Source: Acanthosepion esculentum (taxonomy: Eukaryota > Mollusca > Cephalopoda > Sepiida > Sepiidae). From it: DNA of 64,000 bases. Position numbers and translations under genes: made by a program. Positions 10,142 through 19,440 of the stretch are shown in pieces; position 1 is the first letter of the stretch, and every line of letters begins with the position of its first letter. The notes under the pieces are model-generated. The model had not been told where the DNA came from and did not search any database. It was given only the letters and a program-made list of their open reading frames with translations. The stretch covers positions 11,543,339 through 11,607,338 of the forward strand of contig OZ038498.1 in the NCBI GenBank assembly GCA_964036315.1. Reading direction: 5' to 3'.

Positions 10142-11350
10142 CAATTGCCAATTACGGCAGAATGATAAAAAGAATTAAACGAATAAAGTCAATCTATTCT
10201 TCTAGTCTGCCAATTGATAAGCTGAGCCAAAAGCAAGAGAAAATAGCATTTCTATATTTTTTGTTTCAGACAAGTTAATTTAACGATGGTCGTGATTGGC
10301 TTACAAACTGAAACCGCGGCCGCCATAAGTAAGTTTAGTTCAGATCCGTAATGAAAGCGTCTGTACATAACGATTCTACTCGATTACCTTTGCCTTTGGA
10401 AGCTAATCAGAAAACAGAAAGTCGTCTGTTGATTGGAGATACTCCTTCAGGTAGCACATCTTCATTACACTAGGAAAGGTAAGTTCAGGAACACACTTTG
10501 ATATCTACGACAAAGATTGAAGAGAATAGGTTTATTTCTGTCACCTACGTACATCACTTTGTTTTGCATCCGTAAGTACAAAAAGGACCGGCATGATGTC
10601 TGAATCAAATACAGAACAATCAGATTCATTTTTGGCATCTACACAGATGATAACATATAAATCAATTCTGTTTCGCATCTGTATTTTCTCTGCAAATGAA
10701 AAGTATTTTTCAGCTAGCTATTCCTCCATATTCTTTCAAAGAAAAATCTTTCCGAATGAAATGCCAAACTTCTATCACAATTCCACTTGCAATTACAAAA
10801 CCAGAATTTTTAAAAAAAATTGTTTCTATAGTAAAAGCCAATACAAAAACAAAGTATAAAAATGTTTGAAAATTATTCCTATAACAAAACACAACAGCAT
10901 AAAAATTAGTAAAACTTTTTCAAGGACTGATAGTCACAAAGAGATTTAATTCCAATCTGCACTTGCTAAAATGGCTTCACAGTTGTGACGACGAGAATAA
11001 GTGATTTATTGCTGCCAATGCTGACCAAATCTCGTGATATTTAAGACGCCATATTGAAATTGTCATGTTGAATAATTTGCTCCATGTTCCATCAGTTGAG
11101 CCAGAAAGAAAATCATTCTTACTCCAAAAAATTAAACATTTTATTTCTTTGTGATGTACGATTGACATGCAGAATTAAAGTCTGTGCGTGTATGATTTTA
11201 CAAGTATACTAATGTACCGCAAGACGAATAAATGAAACGTACACATTTAATTAACGAATTTTACTAGTTCAGTGTTTGGAAAACCGGGGCAAACGCCATA
11301 TTGAATTTTCATGTTGAATAAATTACTTTTTGAATATAAAAAATAGACTA
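10142..11350. other. No recognisable feature
   Basis: Mostly AT-rich. Contains an isolated GCGGCCGC near 10316. Open frames at 10593 (plus) and 10977 (minus) are 60-90 codons, low complexity and unsupported. Confidence 0.5.
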
Positions 11351-11353
11351 AGA

Positions 11354-11356
<3 letters not shown>

Positions 11357-11410
<54 letters not shown>
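11357..11410. repeat. (CTAT)n microsatellite
   Basis: About 13 tetranucleotide units directly before a RepA copy. Confidence 0.97.
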
Positions 11411-11411
11411 C

Positions 11412-11625
11412 CAGTTTCTTCTTATGTATCTTACGTTACGGTTCCTGCCTAGTCCTGTGTATAACGATAAACTACATCCGGCAGCAAAGCCTCTGCTCGG
11501 AAGGTATTTAGGAGCGTGGAACCACATCTTAATTGATGTTGTTTCCAGGTCTACCCGGACCCGGGGTGGTAGCACCTGTTACGGTCCCAGCTATGGGCAA
11601 ATAGTGAACCCCCAAACAAGAACAA
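11412..11625 (+). repeat. RepA dispersed repeat copy
   Basis: Key strings are ACGATAAACTACATCCGGCA, GGAGCGTGGAACCACATCTT, CTACCCGGACCCGGGGTGGT and AGCTATGGGCAAATAG. The same order is found reversed at 55525-55720 and in part at 20196-20255 and 56388-56480. No tRNA-like head is obvious, so it may be the body of a longer SINE or a LINE 3' end. The open frame across it is not supported as a gene. Confidence 0.75.
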
Positions 11626-12089
11626 ACCTACCTTAAAAATAACAAAATTAAAATTGTTATTATTCTCAAAATGAGTCTTCGTCATCTCCAAAGCTTTCCA
11701 CTCAAAATGTCTAGCATTTTAAAAAATAGGATAAGATTTGTTTTATTTTACTTGTGGTATTTTATAACTGAGAATCTACTAAAAAAAATAAATCTAATAA
11801 AAAAACTCTCTACATTTATTTTTTATCAAAAGTACTAATCGAAAATTGACAATAACAAGAACAGGAACAAAACACAAAAACAAACTTCAATGTGAGTAAC
11901 AAGAAACCGCCTCCTCCAATAAAGCCAGTGTTGCTGTCATAAAAGAAAGATTCGTTTCGTTAAGAAATACATTTCGTCATTAAATGTTTGATATCTGATA
12001 TGCTTGTAGCCATGTTGGGCACATGTGGCGTTTATATGGACATCACCTTGGAATGCATATGCACACACCCTCTATATATTCTTTTGTCT

Positions 12090-12091
<2 letters not shown>

Positions 12092-12145
<54 letters not shown>
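12092..12145. repeat. (TA)n microsatellite
   Basis: TA run; the Lys-rich open frame that follows (to 12313) has no recognisable domain. Confidence 0.97.
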
Positions 12146-12149
<4 letters not shown>

Positions 12150-12421
12150 ACAAAATCCCAAATGTTGGTACGACGAAAAGACTGCCTGCCAAAAGACGTA
12201 AACAAATAAAACAGAACATGAAAAACCTTACACAAGAAAATAAACCCAACGTCAGAAAGAAGAAAAGAGCAAAAACTCCAAAATCTACCTTAGCATTAAA
12301 TAACAGTGTTTAACGACAAGGCGATCCAGACAAACAAAAAACGCTCTACAGCGTCAACCGGCGCAGCTTGAGTCCCTACTTAAGTGCTGCTCGCCTTAAA
12401 TTGCAATTCGAGTTGTACCTC

Positions 12422-12423
<2 letters not shown>

Positions 12424-12486
<63 letters not shown>

Positions 12487-12520
12487 AGTGTGTGTGTTTG
12501 TGTGTGTGTGTGTGTGTGTG
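12424..12520. repeat. (TA)n then (TG)n microsatellite
   Basis: TA run with one GTA break, then a TG-rich run. Confidence 0.97.
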
Positions 12521-12632
12521 TATTTTAAGACATTATTTATGTTTATAAGTTCTTTTTATAGATACAAATATTTAAGTAAATGCTCTGTTTATAATAAACA
12601 GTATTAATGACATTTACCGGCCTGAATAGAAA
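12521..12632 (-). mobile_element. SINE-C 3' body fragment
   Basis: On the minus strand it carries TTACTTAAATATTTGTATC, GTTTATTATAAACAGAGCAT and ATAAATAATGTCTTAAAAT, the same 3' body as at 15488-15735, 15806-16032 and 22018-22242. The tRNA-like head is missing here. GTTTATTATAAAC is a small internal palindrome kept in the intact copies. Confidence 0.8.

Positions 12633-12633
<1 letters not shown>

Positions 12634-12700
<67 letters not shown>
12634..12700. repeat. (GTAT)n then (GT)n microsatellite
   Basis: Tetranucleotide then dinucleotide run between a SINE-C fragment and a decayed hammerhead element. Confidence 0.97.
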
Positions 12701-12701
12701 C

Positions 12702-12858
12702 TAAACAGATTCTTCATGTCCTGAAGATTATGTTTAAGTAAGAAGCAGACTGTCGCCGCTGGGTGTTAAACCTTAATGTCCACCATTGTATTTACATACA
12801 CTTATGCTATCGACCAGTTTAACCCATAAATATAGCAACCCTCAAAAATATATTTTTT
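12702..12858 (+). repeat. Decayed copy of the hammerhead-bearing element
   Basis: CTGAAGA at 12721 still fits CUGANGA and GCAGACTGTC-GCCGCTGGGTG (12751 on) matches the cleavage side of the intact copy at 15363. The GAAAC box has become GAAGC and stem II is lost. The tail CATAAATATAGCAACC then TTTTTTCATATAT matches the family, again ending at (TA)n. Confidence 0.65.
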
Positions 12859-12877
12859 CATATATATATATATATTT

Positions 12878-12941
<64 letters not shown>

Positions 12942-13008
12942 AAACACACACACACACAGATATATATATATATATATATATATATCTATATATATATATA
13001 TATATATA
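12858..13008. repeat. (TA)n / (CA)n / (TA)n compound microsatellite
   Basis: Two TA runs around a short CA run; TATATAGTCAAACACAC at about 12935 is one of three TAGTCAAAC junctions with (TA)n in the window. Confidence 0.95.
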
Positions 13009-13074
13009 CCTCTGGTTTGAGGTGTGAATTTGTAAACAGTGACTATTTAAGCTAATATTGCACGACTCTTCGGC

Positions 13075-13290
13075 AGAATTGAGTCAGTGTCAGTCACTGT
13101 GTGTTTATCTAAATCTAAAAATAAACACGCTAAAATTCACCTTCATCCCTGCCGTGCGCCGACGGCTTAGTGGGAGAAGTTCCGACTGACGCAAATTCAG
13201 TCGGGTTTCGGTCCTAGCTAGAGGCAACCGGACGTCTAGCCACACTGATGAGCTGTGAAACAGCGAAACAGTCTGTCTGGGGATGACAAA
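13075..13290 (+). repeat. Second hammerhead-bearing repeat family, one copy
   Basis: About 215 bp of GC-richer sequence between (TA)n tracts, containing a short repeat TCAGTGTCAGTCACTG, a GC-rich CGTGCGCCGACGGC segment and, at its 3' end, a hammerhead core (see 13234-13287). The segment after the cleavage site, TGGGGATGAC, resembles CTGGGTGCTGAC at the same place in the first family, suggesting common descent. The reverse open frame covering it has no recognised domain. Confidence 0.55.
13234..13287 (+). ncRNA. Hammerhead ribozyme-like motif (intact core, strong stem II)
   Basis: CTGATGA (13245-13251), stem II GCTGT / ACAGC with GAA loop (13252-13264), GAAA (13265-13268), minimal stem III ACAG / CTGT, and GTC (13275-13277) with predicted cleavage after 13277. 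Stem I is CCACA before the core against TGGGG after it (one mismatch in five), then an internal loop and GTC (13234-13236) against GAC (13285-13287). Every invariant core base is present. Stem II differs in sequence from the copy at 191-250 yet forms the same hairpin, which is covariation-like support for the fold. The one-base or three-base stem III loop is the weak point. Self-cleavage is inferred. Confidence 0.65.
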
Positions 13291-13310
13291 TATATATATA
13301 TAGTCAAACA

Positions 13311-14180
13311 CAGGGTGCAATGGATAGATTGTCGTATAAAGTACGCAAAAATGAAAATAACACTGACATTTCATTTTACGAGATATATTTATACAAAAAT
13401 ATCTTAAAATACCAATGAGTAAATTTATTCAATGAAATCGCCGTTGGCTTCAACCACGGCCCCCAGACGACTTTGAAATCTCCCGAAACTATTCTGGACG
13501 GTCTCCTCGTTTAAGTTGGTGAATGCTGCCATAATCCTTGCCTTCAGTTCATCTTTGGTTTTACAAGGAGTTTTGTTGCCCAACTGCGCCTTTCACATAA
13601 TAATCAAGGGGGGTGTAATCTGGTGGTGTTAGGTGGTCAGATATAATGGGCGATGTGGCTGCAAAAATTGTTTGACAGTCATGACTGGCTTCTCCGGCTT
13701 GTATGGCATGTTACAGTGTCCTATTGACAGATGCAGGGTCTTCCAGCAGCCACCCTCTTGACCCAGGGCCGCACTACCTCTACAAGATACTTGATGTAGA
13801 CCTCTGTGTTGAGTCTGAAGCCCTGTGGGAAGATGAATGGAGGCATATCGTCACCACCACCAATGATAACACCAAACACTTTCGTCATCACTATTAGATT
13901 CATCCAACCCTTTCCTAATCCTCTGCACTGTCCTCAAATTGACACCCAAAACCTTTGAAATGTTCGTATTGGAGCTTTCGGCGCGAATGCCAAACAATAC
14001 AACATGCAGTTTCCAAATTTGTGGCAGCGTGAATTCTGCCATGGTGCTCCTTTTCTTACAGATGGTGCCCAACTGACCCTACTGTACTGTCCAGTCGACA
14101 AAATCAAAAACAAACAACGCGCATGCGCGAAATTATTAAAATATAAAATGGCAACAATTTACCTATCACACACAGTCTAA
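13311..14180 (-). mobile_element. Mariner-like DNA transposon, degraded
   Basis: The ends are imperfect inverted repeats: CAGGGTGCAATGGATAGATT near 13311, and on the other strand CTGTGTGTGATAGGTAAATT ending near 14180. The element lies between TA-rich flanks, as expected for TA-targeting elements. Between the ends lies a broken transposase on the minus strand (separate entry). About 870 bp is shorter than an autonomous mariner. Confidence 0.7.
13430..14042 (-). pseudogene. Mariner-like transposase, broken
   Basis: On the minus strand the first part reads MAEFTLPQIWKLHVVLFG then NTNISKVLGVNLRTVQRIRK, a helix-turn-helix DNA-binding start. After frame breaks, PPDYTP then LDYYVKGAVGQQN matches the mariner block that holds the third catalytic acid, and the tail reads DELKARIMAAFTNLNEETVQ then RFQSRLGAVVEANGDFIE, a typical mariner carboxyl end. 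The middle with the first two catalytic Asp residues is deleted. There are several frameshifts and stops, so it cannot act in cis. The short open frames at 13703 and 13721 are shadows. Confidence 0.75.
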
Positions 14181-14379
14181 ATGTTTTCTCTACATGGAAT
14201 ATCCCGAATTCTTCAGTCGCAATACAAAATATAATTGAGTTTATTCCTGAATATATAAAAATATTTTTAGACTGTTCCAAGTTTTATGCAATCTGCTAAA
14301 AATATCAATGAATGTATTTAAGGATAAAAAGATGAAAGCCAACGACTAATCCCAAAATAATTTATTCAAGGAAATGACA

Positions 14380-15075
14380 TATAAAACTACTCATGAGAAA
14401 CTAGGCGCAACAAAAAAGCAGAAAAATATTATTTACTGAGAGAATTTCTGTTTTCTCTGAAGCAGCCAATAGAAGTTAATTTGAGAATTTCTTCAGGGAT
14501 AAATGCTTTGCAAGCAACTAATATTTCTATCCAATGTTCGTTTTCACATGCAAATTGCTTACTTCGTCCAAAATACACCTCTTGAAATGCTCTAAATGTA
14601 CTTAATGTTGTTGAGATCAGAGGAACATGGCGGCTACACGATAAGCCTCTCGTTTTTAAAATCTAATTGACCTAAGTATTCATTAGTTGCAATAACTGCC
14701 TGAACAGGCTTAAGTTACTCCTGCAAGCATCTCCCCACCATTTTACAAAGTGTTGGTACCGTCCAGTATCGCCTTACATTCGTCCGTGAATAGAACTTTC
14801 TGGAAATTCAATTTCACTTAATGAGAGTGATTCTACTTCAAAGAAGGCTAAACAGTCAGCATAATACATTTTCCTACACTTTTTAGCCACCTTTAGAACC
14901 TCAGTGGCTTTTAATAACTATTTACCGCTCTTATGTAGGTGCCTATGCTTCTCATCATTTTTCACACAAGGTTTAATTTGTCGAATGAAATGCAAGATTC
15001 GCCATGTGCCAAAGAGCGTACTCTATGCAGTCGGGGTTGTAACAAATTTCTAGCTCACACTTAAAATAATCCTAT
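14380..15075 (-). pseudogene. Tc1-like transposase relic
   Basis: On the minus strand KVLFTDECKAILDGTN (14755-14802) matches the Tc1 segment around the first catalytic Asp (FTDE), and GEMLAGVT follows in place of the usual WGC/GC-type block. Later parts are scrambled by stops; a VAAMFL..HLEHFKRCILDE stretch sits where the second Asp and the helix after it would be. Upstream, at 15.0-15.2 kb, EDFQKVRSEDFSRSY could be amino-terminal remains. No clear terminal repeats were found. It differs from the other Tc1 family in the window (16715, 24265), so it is a separate lineage. Confidence 0.45.
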
Positions 15076-15282
15076 TATGTATGACCGGGAAAAATCTTCT
15101 GAACGGACTTTCCAGGAAGCGATTTTCATCTTCTGTTAATCTTCAAGCAAAACTCTTTGAAAAGAAATGGGTTTATAACTCAGTGACGATGCCAACAGAC
15201 GTTCGTATTTCTAGAATAAAACGAACAGTTATGACTAAGACATATCATAACGACCATAGCATTACCAGCAAACTATTTCCAT

Positions 15283-15362
15283 TTGAAAGTGGACACTGGG
15301 GGTCAATGACGAATGGCGATTGTCTGTTTTATGCTTGAACGCAATGTTCAAGCTGTCATGAC
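15283..15362 (-). repeat. Hammerhead-bearing element, inverted partner copy (decayed core)
   Basis: On the minus strand the string GCATAAAACAGACAATCGCC followed by GACCCCCAGTGTCCACTTTC parallels GCATGAAACAGACTGTCGCC and GACCCCAGTGTCCATTTC of the plus-strand copy at 15363-15490. GAAAC is now AAAAC and GTC is ATC, so it cannot cleave. It sits head to head with the plus copy. Confidence 0.65.
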
Positions 15363-15490
15363 CTTTAGGCTATCATGGCCTGATGATTGCGTTCGAGCAT
15401 GAAACAGACTGTCGCCGCTGGGTGCTGACCCCAGTGTCCATTTCTATATATACATACGCTTTAACACGGATACTGAGCATTTCACTCATA
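15363..15490 (+). repeat. Hammerhead-bearing element, plus-strand copy
   Basis: Core, then GCCGCTGGGTGCTGACCCCA, then a tail with TATATACATACGCTTTAAC and CATAAATACATG. CTGGG and CCCAG can pair just downstream of the cleavage site. It runs directly into a minus-strand SINE-C copy. Confidence 0.7.
15376..15420 (+). ncRNA. Hammerhead ribozyme-like motif (intact core, reduced stem I)
   Basis: GGC precedes CTGATGA (15380-15386; the C is shared with the end of the stem). Stem II TTGCGTTCGAGCAT has TGC/GCA pairing; GAAA is at 15401-15404; ACAGACTGT forms the minimal stem III; GTC is at 15411-15413, followed by GCC that pairs with GGC. The loop of stem II differs (GTTCGA against ATCTA at copy 1) while the pairing bases are kept. 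The outer part of stem I seen in copy 1 is absent, so a fold is less secure. Confidence 0.45.
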
Positions 15491-15735
15491 AATACATGTT
15501 TATACATTCTTTTTATAGATACAAATATTTAAGTAACTGATATAATAATAAACAGTATTAAACAACATTTACCTGAATGTCCGAGAGATTTTCATAGAAA
15601 ATATTCGTCCTCTGACAGGAATCGAACCTGTATCCTATACGGAACCGTCATATAGCCTGACGTGCCTTAACCGATTGAGCCACAGAGGATCGTTCGGTTA
15701 GCAAGGTCGATTTTACTGCTTTTAAATTACAATCG
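15488..15735 (-). mobile_element. SINE-C copy with tRNA-like head
   Basis: The minus-strand head (about 15692 to 15607) has acceptor-like TCCTCTG / CAGAGGA, A-box TGGCTCAATCGGTTAAGG, a 5-bp anticodon-like stem CGTCA/TGACG with loop GGCTATA, a long variable arm with TCC/GGA pairing, and B-box GGTTCGATTCC. Position 33 is G and not T, and the sequence continues into a body shared with 15806-16032 and 22018-22242, so it is a SINE and not a working tRNA gene. The bases upstream of the head, AGCAGTAAAATCGACCTTGC, are also shared with the 22-kb copy, so the head is internal to a larger unit. Confidence 0.8.
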
Positions 15736-15805
15736 TTCATGAATCTCTCACGTACATTCATATCTGCTCAAAGCGTATCCAAATGTAAACAAATGACGTC
15801 ACACA

Positions 15806-16029
15806 TTATGAAATGGAAAAAGTCCGACAATTATTCTAAGACATTTTTTATGTTTATACATACTTTTTATAAATTCGGAGGACGAATATTTTCTATGAAA
15901 ATTTCTCGGACATTCAGGCCGGTAATGTTATTAATACTGTTTATTAACGGAACATTTAAATATTTGTATCTATAAAAGAATGTATTAAAAAAAAATGTCT
16001 TAAAATAATTGTCGGACTTTGTTAATTTC

Positions 16030-16032
<3 letters not shown>
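15806..16032 (+). mobile_element. SINE-C inverted partial dimer
   Basis: 15806-15875 is the 3' body in minus orientation and 15876-16032 starts at TCGGAGGACGAATATTTTC in plus orientation. Both outer ends read ATTATGAAAT and AAGTCCGACAATTATT inward, so the whole block has inverted ends. It directly precedes (TA)n. Confidence 0.75.

Positions 16033-16033
<1 letters not shown>

Positions 16034-16090
<57 letters not shown>
16034..16090. repeat. (TA)n microsatellite
   Basis: TA run between a SINE-C dimer and a LINE fragment. Confidence 0.97.
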
Positions 16091-16093
<3 letters not shown>

Positions 16094-16111
16094 CATATCA
16101 AATGCAAAGTA

Positions 16112-16345
16112 TGCTGCTAAGATGGATGGTTCCATGTGTCGTGCTAGACAATTTTTCTCGCCAAAATCTATTTTGCCAATTTATATGTTAACCGTTCGTC
16201 TGTGCAGCGAATATTTCTGTCGCATCTGGTCTGTTGCTTCTGCTATGTATTTAGAGATTCTTGACAGAAAAATCTGCAATCTCATCAGGCTTAACCTGAT
16301 ATCTTAGCTTAATCACATTCCCATCGTCGTAACATAGCTTTCTTG
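16112..16345 (+). pseudogene. Jockey/CR1-like LINE fragment (RT carboxyl region)
   Basis: The plus frame reads PKSILPIYMLTVRLCSEYFC then RIWSVASAMYLEILDRKICN, which aligns with SILQIYKSTIRPCMEYCCHI then WSGAPYVCLKVLDKI at 62580-62690. This is the region after the reverse transcriptase core of jockey/CR1-type elements. It is cut at both ends, and catalytic motifs are not included. Confidence 0.7.
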
Positions 16346-16364
16346 TGCCTTTTCTGCAAATACT

Positions 16365-16714
16365 TTCATTATCTGTCTATATTTCTGAGATAAGGTATTA
16401 TGTACATTATTTACATGATTCGGATGCATGGCACAGTAGATAAAGGCGTTAGTTAGATCCAGTGACCAGGCCCAAAAAGTTGTGCGTTCAATACCTGGTT
16501 AAGGCAGTGGAGATCTTGGAGAGGTGAATTAACTGGAGATAACTGATAACTGACATCCATTAGACATGGTTCGTGGAACTAGAACAGTCTACCCCAGCGA
16601 ACGAAATAAAGGGCTCAGTTCGACATTACAACCACACGAAGAAGGCCGGAGCGTACAACGTTGTGATAAATATGGCAACAAAGATGAGGACAATACTCCG
16701 AATAATTGTAAATA
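16365..16714 (+). mobile_element. RepM copy (SINE-like), interrupted by Tc1
   Basis: Contains the tRNA-like start CATGGCACAGTAGATAAAGG, GTGCGTTCAATACCTGGTTA (B-box place), CTGACATCCATTAGACATGG, GTGGAACTAGAACAGTCTAC and AGAAGGCCGGAGCGTACAAC. A reversed-tail piece at 16365-16425 (TGTCTATATTTCTGAGATAAG) comes first. The copy is cut at AATAATTGTAAATA where the Tc1 element at 16715 has inserted. Confidence 0.8.
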
Positions 16715-17620
16715 CAGACCTGTTCGATAAAAGTGACTCACCTGATTTTTGTTTTACTAAATGTTCTCTTCTCCGATGAAACGAAAGTTGAGCTAAATTC
16801 AAAGGATAAGCTATCTAAAATCCGAAGAAGAAGCTTTAAAAGCTCTTTGAATTTAGCAGTAAGTACTGTCAAGCATCCGTTCAGTATAATGTTCTTAAAA
16901 CCTATTGAAAAGACCCCCAGGAGCGAGCAGTACAAGAGAATTTTAGAGTCTTGTCTGCTCCCTTCTGCTGAAAGGGTGCAAATCGACTCCACCAAGCTCA
17001 TTTTTATCCCTGTCACAAATCAAAATTGATGAAGGAATACTTTGATGAAAAGCAGGTGAGTGTTATGACATGGCTGCCCCAATCTCCTGACCTCAACCCC
17101 ATAGAAAACTTATGGAGCATTATAAAGTACAGGCTCTCGAGAAAGCAGTTGAGCAACAAAGAGGATTTGATTGTGAATTTCATATCCGAATGGAATTCAA
17201 TGCTTGGAGATGAGATTGGCCAGAACCTAATCAAGTCAATGCCAAAAAGGGTTGAAAAGGTTATTCAAAATAAAGGAGGACCCATAGATTATTAAATATT
17301 TCGAACTATATTACCTATTATAAATAAATTATACCTCTATTATTCTTTATTTAAAGCTGTTCGGTTCTGTTTCTATTGATTACTAGTTGCAGGAAATAAA
17401 TGAGTCACTTTTTTTTGCACAGAGTTTTTCCCTAAATCTCATTTATATCCAAAATTATAATTATCAATAGAATTACTTAGGGTGAGTAAACTTTTTTTAC
17501 TAGGTGGCCGGGAAGGTGTCTTTATATTAGTAAGATTAAAAATTAGTTTGACCCCCAAAAACAATAGGCGAAAATTTTTTTAAGTAAAGAATCAGGTGTC
17601 ACATTTATCGAACAGTACTA
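16715..17620 (+). mobile_element. Tc1-type element, amino-terminal deletion derivative 1
   Basis: The left terminal repeat (CAGACCTGTTCGATAAAAGT) is followed at once by the transposase block VLFSDETKVELNSKDKLSKI, so the helix-turn-helix half is missing. The conserved EKQVSVMTWLPQSPDLNPIE and NLWSIIKYRL follow, and the right end has CATTTATCGAACAGTAC. WGCF and the second-Asp block MQDNAPCHKS, both present in the 24-kb copy, are deleted or garbled here (IFIPVTNQN). It cannot encode an active transposase. It inserted at TA within RepM. Confidence 0.9.
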
Positions 17621-18833
17621 TACTGTCACGGTAATTGCATTTTAACTGCAATGTCAATCGTCGTCTTCTGTTTTGTGTGTGTCTGTATGTGTGTGTGTGT
17701 GTGTATTTATTCAGTGCTCAGGATTATTTTCAGTATTTTTCAGATTAATCATTTCAAATTTTTTAACATTTATAGAATAAATAAGTTTTAGTAAAACTAG
17801 ATATTATTTGAATTCATAATAAATAACAAAAACGAAGGTTATTAATTTACTTTCATAATAATCAATATTTGATTATAATGAAATCTTCTTCGAACGACCC
17901 AATCTTGGAAGCGGCGTATATATGATACGAGTTTCTTTTTAATTTTTGAATAATTCATCAGATGTTCTGAATGGTTTTTCTTTTAACAAATTCCGTTAAA
18001 CTGATTTGAAACGTTCTCATCGCCTTCACAGGACGGATAAGCTTCGATTAATTTCTTTTTTTCAATTCTGCTCAGTATTTGTTGATTTTCATAGGGATTT
18101 AAAACTGGAATAATAGTTTGCAAAATAAATTAATTTCATTATTTCATGTAGCGATTGGAAGAATGACTTCATTTTATCTGCTGTTAGAACCTAATATACT
18201 GCTATATCGAAATTTTTCAATGATATTTGATCACTTATTCAAAAGTTATTATTTATAATAGTGAAAATGAAATCAGTAATACTCTGTCTTATTTGATATC
18301 AATTCGCCCAATAAACTGTTTCCGTGGAGCTACTTGGGTAGAGAAATATGAAATCAAAGGAGAGATGGTTAATGAGAGAAAATTAATTCGGGGATTTTAT
18401 ACTTTTGCGTGCATCTCTATACTTTTTAGATGTTTGGCTAAGTTGAACCTTAACCTTATCCAAAATGTTAACGATTTAAATAGGGTTAACGAGTGCCCTT
18501 GAATAATTAGAAGGTTCGAAAAATATTTGGAAAGACTGAACACATAAAGTGTTGTGTAAGCAACAATTCTCTCAGTCAGTGATGAAGAGTTATGAAGCCT
18601 TTGAAGCGTTTCTTTATTTTCACGTTTTCGTTTATTTCTAATAGGTACAATCAAAAGTAAGCATAGAACGTCAGAAAAAAAAACATGTAGCATTTCATAC
18701 GCTTCTCATTTATGCTGCCGGGTTGGTGAAGCACGTTCCTTGAAACTCAGCAAAAGAAAATGTTCCTTTGCATATCAGTCTGTTTATGGTAATGAATCAA
18801 AATCATTATCAAAATAATTGGGATTTGGAATAT
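17621..18833. other. No recognisable feature
   Basis: AT-rich sequence with a short (TG) run near 17690. Open frames at 18227 and 18397 are not supported by any motif. Confidence 0.5.
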
Positions 18834-19080
18834 GGCTACGGTGGAGTAATGGATAGCGGCTCGGACTGAGAAATCAGTAGAGCCGAGTTCGAATTCCAGT
18901 CGAATCCGTTACATTCACTTACTCCCCCCCCCATTAGCTAGGGATAAATAGCAGCGCCTTGAATGGCAACTGGTCTACCGCAGAAAGAAATGGCAACCTA
19001 CTGCGGGTAAAAATCAGCCTCGTCAGTCATGTATCGAACGATACATGATCGCTTACGCGACTGAATCTCAGCCTCAAATT
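18834..19080 (+). mobile_element. SINE-B copy, tRNA-derived head
   Basis: A-box-like GGTGGAGTAATGGATAGCGG, B-box-like GAGTTCGAATTCCAGTCG, then ACATTCACTTAC, CTGGTCTACCGCAGAAAG and GGCAACCTACTG. The 3' end has a hairpin ATGTATCG / CGATACAT (near 19028) and an A-rich AAATAAATAAT tail. The middle body is shortened around a C run. Confidence 0.88.
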
Positions 19081-19121
19081 AAATAAATAATAACAATTCT
19101 TTGGATTCTCGATGCGGACGT

Positions 19122-19440
19122 GGCTTACGGCCACATCACGTTGAAACACCAGTTCAACGAAGTTAAGCAACGTCGAGCCTGGTCAATACCTAGATGGAGT
19201 AAGGTGGAATAAGATCGGAGAGACGAGTTCCAATTCTTGTTGGGTTCATTATATTCACTTAAGCGCAAATACCACACAATATAAACCCACCTTTTGTCCA
19301 CCTCCAAAATAAAAAAAATTCTTACAATCTAAAAGATTTCTGACCATCTAAAAATATTTTGGTGGTGGTGGTGGGGGCTTTAAATAATCTGCAAAGGGTT
19401 GATAATCCGTCAAAAATGAATGAATGAATGAATCAATCAA
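19122..19440 (+). mobile_element. 5S rRNA-derived composite SINE
   Basis: The head reads TACGGCCACATCACGTTGAA, AAGTTAAGCAACGTCGAGCC and TGGTCAATACCTAGATGG, which is animal 5S rRNA with about ten central bases lost; the A-box, intermediate element and C-box region of the 5S internal promoter is recognisable. It then joins GAGACGAGTTCCAATTC and TTCATTATATTCACTTAAG, which matches the SINE-B body, and ends with (GAAT)n. A second, 5'-truncated copy at 30440-30650 repeats the join, so this is a family and not a chance event. 5S-headed SINEs (SINE3 class) are known in other animals. Confidence 0.8.

Noticed and set aside
7641..10323. GCGGCCGC sites near 7642 and 10316 as cloning or adapter joints
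   Set aside because: No vector or adapter sequence is next to them, and the DNA between has ordinary host repeats such as a Tc1 MITE.
15607..15692. Functional tRNA gene on the minus strand
   Set aside because: Good acceptor stem and boxes, but position 33 is G, the variable arm is odd, flanks are shared with another copy, and it continues into a SINE body.
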